NCBI GenBank assembly: GCA_023386865.1
Contig: JAEWIV010000287.1
Location: forward strand, 1-7,333
Direction: 5' to 3'
DNA from: Pseudomonadota bacterium
Lineage (GTDB): Bacteria > Pseudomonadota > Alphaproteobacteria > Reyranellales > Reyranellaceae
Length of the DNA: 7,333 bases
Below, piece by piece: positions 5,798-7,333 of the stretch. The notes under the pieces were generated by a model. The model worked only from the letters and a program-made list of their open reading frames with translations, did not search any database and was not told where the DNA came from. The translations under genes and the position numbers were made by a program. Position 1 is the first letter of the stretch. The number at the start of each line of letters is the position of its first letter.

Positions 5798-7042
5798 ATG
5801 ACCGACCAGTCGCATCGCAACGACCAACCCCAGCTCGGCCGTCGCCGCCTGATCGGCGCAAGCGCGCTCGCGGCCGCCGGCTGGATCGCCGGCGGCGGCG
5901 GATGGATGCTGCCGGTCCGGCGCGCCCACGCCGCCGATCCCATCAAGATGGGCATCGCCACCGACATCACCGGCGCGATCGCGCCCTCGGGCAACGCCAA
6001 CTGGCAGGTGGCGCAGTTCACCGTCGAGCAGATCAACAAGGCGGGCGGCGTCGCCGGCCGCCAGATCGAGCTCTTCCTCGAGGACACCGCGTCCGACCCC
6101 AAGGTCGCCGTCGGCAACGTCCGCAAGCTTATCCAGGAGCGCAAGTGCAACGTCGTGCTGGGCGGCATCACCTCGGCGATGCGCCAGGCGATCAAGGATC
6201 CGATCGTCAATCGCGGCCGCACCCTCTACATCTATCCGCAGCTCTACGAAGGGCAGGAATGCACCAAGCACCTCTACTGCACCGGCCCGACGCCGGCGCA
6301 GCAGTGCGACAAGCTCATTCCCTACCTGATCAAGACCGTCGGCAAGAAGCGCTTCGCCATGCCCTCGGCCAACTACGTCTGGCCGCAGCTCCTGAACAAG
6401 TACGCCCGCAAGGTCATCGAGGCCAACGGCGGCGAGGTCGTGTTCGAGGAGTACTACCCGCTCGACCAGGCCGAATACTCGGCGACCATCGGCAAGATCC
6501 GCGACGGCAAGGTCGACTGCGTGTTCAACACCGTGATCCCGCCGGGGCTGCAGCCCTTCGTCAAGCAGCTCTACGAATCGGGCTTCCAGAAGAACGGCGG
6601 CGTGCTGTCCTGCGTCTACTACGACGAGAACCTGCTGAACTACCATCCCGCCCAGGAGATGGAGGGCCTGTACAGCTGCCTCGACTACTTCCAGTCGGTC
6701 GACGACCCGTTCAGCAAGCAGCTGCAGGCCGACTACATGAAGAAGTTCCCCGACACCAAGTACCTGTTCACCGCGGGCTCGGCCTCGACGGGCATGTATC
6801 GCGGCATCAAGTTCTACGAAGCCGCCGTCAAGGCCACCAACGGCGACCTCTCGCGCGACGCGGTGTCGGCGGCGATGGACAAGGCCAAGATCGCGGACGG
6901 TCCCGGCGGCGGCGCCGAGATGGTGCCGGGCAAGATGCACTGCAAGATGAACATGTACATCGCCCAGTGCAAGGTCGACGCCGGCAAGACGCGCTACGCC
7001 GTCATCGAAAGCGACAAGATGGGCGATCCGAAGGAATGTTGA
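5798..7042 (+). CDS. ABC transporter substrate-binding protein, UrtA/AmiC-like (Peripla_BP family)
   Basis: Exported solute receptor of 414 residues feeding the flanking LivH/LivM permeases. The N terminus has a Tat-like signal: Arg15-Arg16-Arg17-Leu-Ile, a hydrophobic stretch (about 18-40) and a likely cut after AHA (43-45). The mature part starts like type I periplasmic receptors (PIKMGIATDITGA, 48-60). The blocks YPQLYEGQEC (146-155), TGPTPAQQC (162-170), ANYVWPQLLNKYAR (191-204) and PLDQAEYSATI (221-231) resemble UrtA, FmdD and AmiC, so urea, a short amide or a related polar compound is plausible; an amino acid cannot be excluded. Ten cysteines, all after the signal (117, 155, 161, 170, 241, 272, 294, 382, 391, 414), suggest disulfides. 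ATG 5798 follows GGGGAGG (5784-5790) at 7 nt and is one base past the permease stop. Confidence 0.93.
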   Translation: MTDQSHRNDQPQLGRRRLIGASALAAAGWIAGGGGWMLPVRRAHAADPIKMGIATDITGAIAPSGNANWQVAQFTVEQINKAGGVAGRQIELFLEDTASDPKVAVGNVRKLIQERKCNVVLGGITSAMRQAIKDPIVNRGRTLYIYPQLYEGQECTKHLYCTGPTPAQQCDKLIPYLIKTVGKKRFAMPSANYVWPQLLNKYARKVIEANGGEVVFEEYYPLDQAEYSATIGKIRDGKVDCVFNTVIPPGLQPFVKQLYESGFQKNGGVLSCVYYDENLLNYHPAQEMEGLYSCLDYFQSVDDPFSKQLQADYMKKFPDTKYLFTAGSASTGMYRGIKFYEAAVKATNGDLSRDAVSAAMDKAKIADGPGGGAEMVPGKMHCKMNMYIAQCKVDAGKTRYAVIESDKMGDPKEC

Positions 7043-7333
7043 GTGGCTTCAAACATCCGTCATTCCGACCGGAGCGCGCAGCGCGCAGTGGAGGGACCTG
7101 TTCTTGTCGACGCGGCGACAGAACAGGCCCCTCCACTCAGCCTCGCTGCGCGCGGCTCCGGTCGGTATGACGGGAAAAGAAATCGCCGCGTCGTGCCTTG
7201 GATCGAGGGCGCGACCTTGCTGGTGGCATTGGCCGTTCCCTTCGTCCTGGGCGAGCGCACCGACCTCGTCACGCTCGCCACCAACGTGCTGATCCTGTCG
7301 CTGCTCGCCATCAGCTTCGACCTGTGCTGGGGG
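7043..7333 (+). CDS. LivM-family ABC transporter permease, N-terminal part (runs off the right edge)
   Basis: The recognisable part starts near 7193: PWIEGATLLVALAVPFVLGERTDLVTLATNVLILSLLAISFDLCWG, in several stretches, has the first two hydrophobic segments and the LAISFDLCWG block of LivM permeases. The frame is open back to GTG 7043, which directly follows the TGA of the substrate-binding gene and has AAGGA (7031-7035) 7 nt upstream. Starting there gives about 50 extra N-terminal residues, 39 of them from the palindromic element at 7057-7173, rich in Arg and Ala. The alternative start, GTG 7193, has no good ribosome-binding site. I use 7043 because of that site, with low certainty on the start and high certainty on the family. 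The gene is cut by the window end. Confidence 0.75.
   Translation, partial: MASNIRHSDRSAQRAVEGPVLVDAATEQAPPLSLAARGSGRYDGKRNRRVVPWIEGATLLVALAVPFVLGERTDLVTLATNVLILSLLAISFDLCWG
7057..7173. repeat. 117-bp imperfect palindromic element at the livM 5' end
   Basis: The left arm (7057-7109) and right arm (7116-7173) pair over most of their length. Outer CCGTCAT/ATGACGG, then CCGACCGGAG/CTCCGGTCGG, a length-variable GC-rich middle, AGTGGAGGG/CCCTCCACT and CCTGTTCT-type/AGAACAGG inner blocks, around a six-base loop (7110-7115). It is 117 bp, exactly 39 codons, with no stop in the livM frame. Arms that differ by small indels and substitutions look like an aged mobile palindrome, similar in kind to dispersed palindromic repeats in alphaproteobacteria. 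There is no T-run after it, so it is not a standard terminator, though the RNA stem could lower livM expression relative to the receptor gene. Confidence 0.8.

Noticed and set aside
5272..6940. Minus-strand open frames opposite the permease and receptor genes
   Set aside because: The plus-strand genes carry clear LivH and receptor motifs, start sites and tight operon spacing; the antisense frames show none.
7057..7173. Palindrome as an intrinsic terminator after the receptor gene
   Set aside because: No T-run follows either arm, the arms are far longer than a usual terminator stem, and a cotranscribed permease gene starts at or within the element.
1..7333. CRISPR array, tRNA, rRNA, transposase or phage genes
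   Set aside because: No regularly spaced repeats, no tRNA-like cloverleaf and no recombinase or phage motifs were seen on either strand.

Overview
The window is GC-rich (roughly two thirds G+C by eye), densely coded and uses GTG and TTG starts. Protein families, a FixK/FNR-type operator and dispersed palindromes suggest an alphaproteobacterial chromosome, perhaps a Rhodospirillales or Hyphomicrobiales soil or water bacterium. That placement is inference; no marker gene is present.

Left half, minus strand, transcribed right to left. A DUF2252 protein (1628-3043) is followed after 39 nt by a DUF4239 (bestrophin-like) membrane protein (812-1588). That gene overlaps a roughly six-TM membrane protein of unknown function (141-815) by GTGA. 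The three look like one operon. A near-consensus FNR/FixK/Dnr box (3089-3104) lies just upstream, so the operon may respond to low oxygen. A near-perfect 22-bp-arm hairpin (41-86) follows the operon, and a strong ribosome-binding site and ATG pair at the left edge (1-16) may begin another minus-strand gene.

Middle, minus strand. A classical SDR oxidoreductase (3635-4468) and a VOC/glyoxalase-fold protein (3185-3622) form a tight pair; the SDR stop codon lies inside the VOC ribosome-binding site. A 470-bp non-coding stretch (4469-4938) with several short dyads separates them from the divergent plus-strand operon.

Right half, plus strand. A branched-chain amino acid/urea-type ABC importer runs off the right edge: LivH-family permease (4939-5796), UrtA/AmiC-like substrate-binding protein with a Tat-like signal and ten cysteines (5798-7042), then the start of a LivM-family permease (7043 onward). 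The ATPases are presumably beyond the window.

The most striking feature is a 117-bp imperfect palindrome (7057-7173) at the livM 5' end. It is exactly 39 codons long, has no stop in the livM frame, and removing it on paper joins AT to G to recreate an in-frame ATG AAA AGA start. It looks like a mobile palindromic repeat that split an original start codon and was absorbed into, or displaced, the protein's N terminus.
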